Below are positions 47,610 through 47,693 of a stretch of 47,693 bases of DNA, piece after piece (position 1 is the stretch's first letter; each line of letters opens with the position of its first letter). The notes beneath the pieces are model-generated. The model ran no database searches. It had not been told where the DNA came from and worked only from the letters and a program-made list of their open reading frames with translations. The DNA is taken from NCBI RefSeq assembly GCF_000765905.2, contig NZ_JRPL02000016.1:1-47693 (forward strand), given 5' to 3'. Source of the DNA: Helicobacter trogontum (lineage in GTDB: Bacteria > Campylobacterota > Campylobacteria > Campylobacterales > Helicobacteraceae). Made by a program: the position numbers and the translations under genes.

Positions 47610-47693
47610 ATTCTAATAAATCTCAAAAACCAAAGAGGACTTATAAAGAATTTGATATTATCCAATAGACATAACCAAGACGATTTGCAAGAA

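Overview
The window is strongly AT-rich and looks like a chromosome segment of an epsilonproteobacterium, most likely an enterohepatic Helicobacter. Reasons: a compact housekeeping set (mutS2 preceded by a small membrane ORF as in H. pylori, a SurA-like secreted protein, lctP, lptB, uppS, hemE, class I two-subunit fumarase, ppc, ilvC), AAGGA-type ribosome binding sites, and very frequent GATTC/GAATC words. The genus is an inference from gene content; no rRNA or tRNA gene was seen.

Layout. (1) 1-5138 is a type VI secretion effector-immunity array: a carrier-like ORF, a Tae4-type amidase gene and a Tai4-type periplasmic immunity gene, then a second copy of this triplet, then two more Tai4 genes each preceded only by a 3' stub of a Tae4 gene. 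Both long Tae4 genes are frameshifted at poly-A tracts; all four immunity genes are intact. (2) 5139-12663 is a decayed mobile region. The N-terminal half of a tyrosine integrase lies on the minus strand (to 6286) and the central/catalytic part on the plus strand (11664-12663); they share about 290 bp as an inverted repeat. Between them are a truncated hsdR abutting a roughly 100-bp inverted repeat pair, a MerR regulator, an FAD-dependent oxidoreductase and a DUF2147-like secreted protein. (3) 12877-43722 is mainly chromosomal backbone: tkt, a fumarase operon with two bacteriohemerythrin genes between its subunits, a SurA-like chaperone, ridA, lctP, lptB-uppS, a solitary trpA, hemE, mutS2, an ABC-2 permease, folB, msrA, lldE, an amino-acid-type dCache chemoreceptor, ilvC and ppc. 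It is unusually loose, with several 0.4-1.6 kb gene-free stretches and relics of small genes. (4) 43723-47693 opens with a third relic of the same integrase and a 13-C tract, followed by a second toxin-immunity array: a barnase-type RNase toxin and three barstar-like immunity genes. The two extra immunity genes are each preceded by a 3' stub of a barnase-type toxin.

The main theme is that two unrelated toxin families (Tae4/Tai4 and barnase/barstar-like) at opposite ends of the window show the same architecture: toxin genes reduced to 3' stubs in front of intact extra immunity genes. This suggests that the islands act as immunity libraries, fed by recombination that replaces toxin modules while keeping old immunity genes. 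All functional statements rest on motif reading by eye, without any database search.
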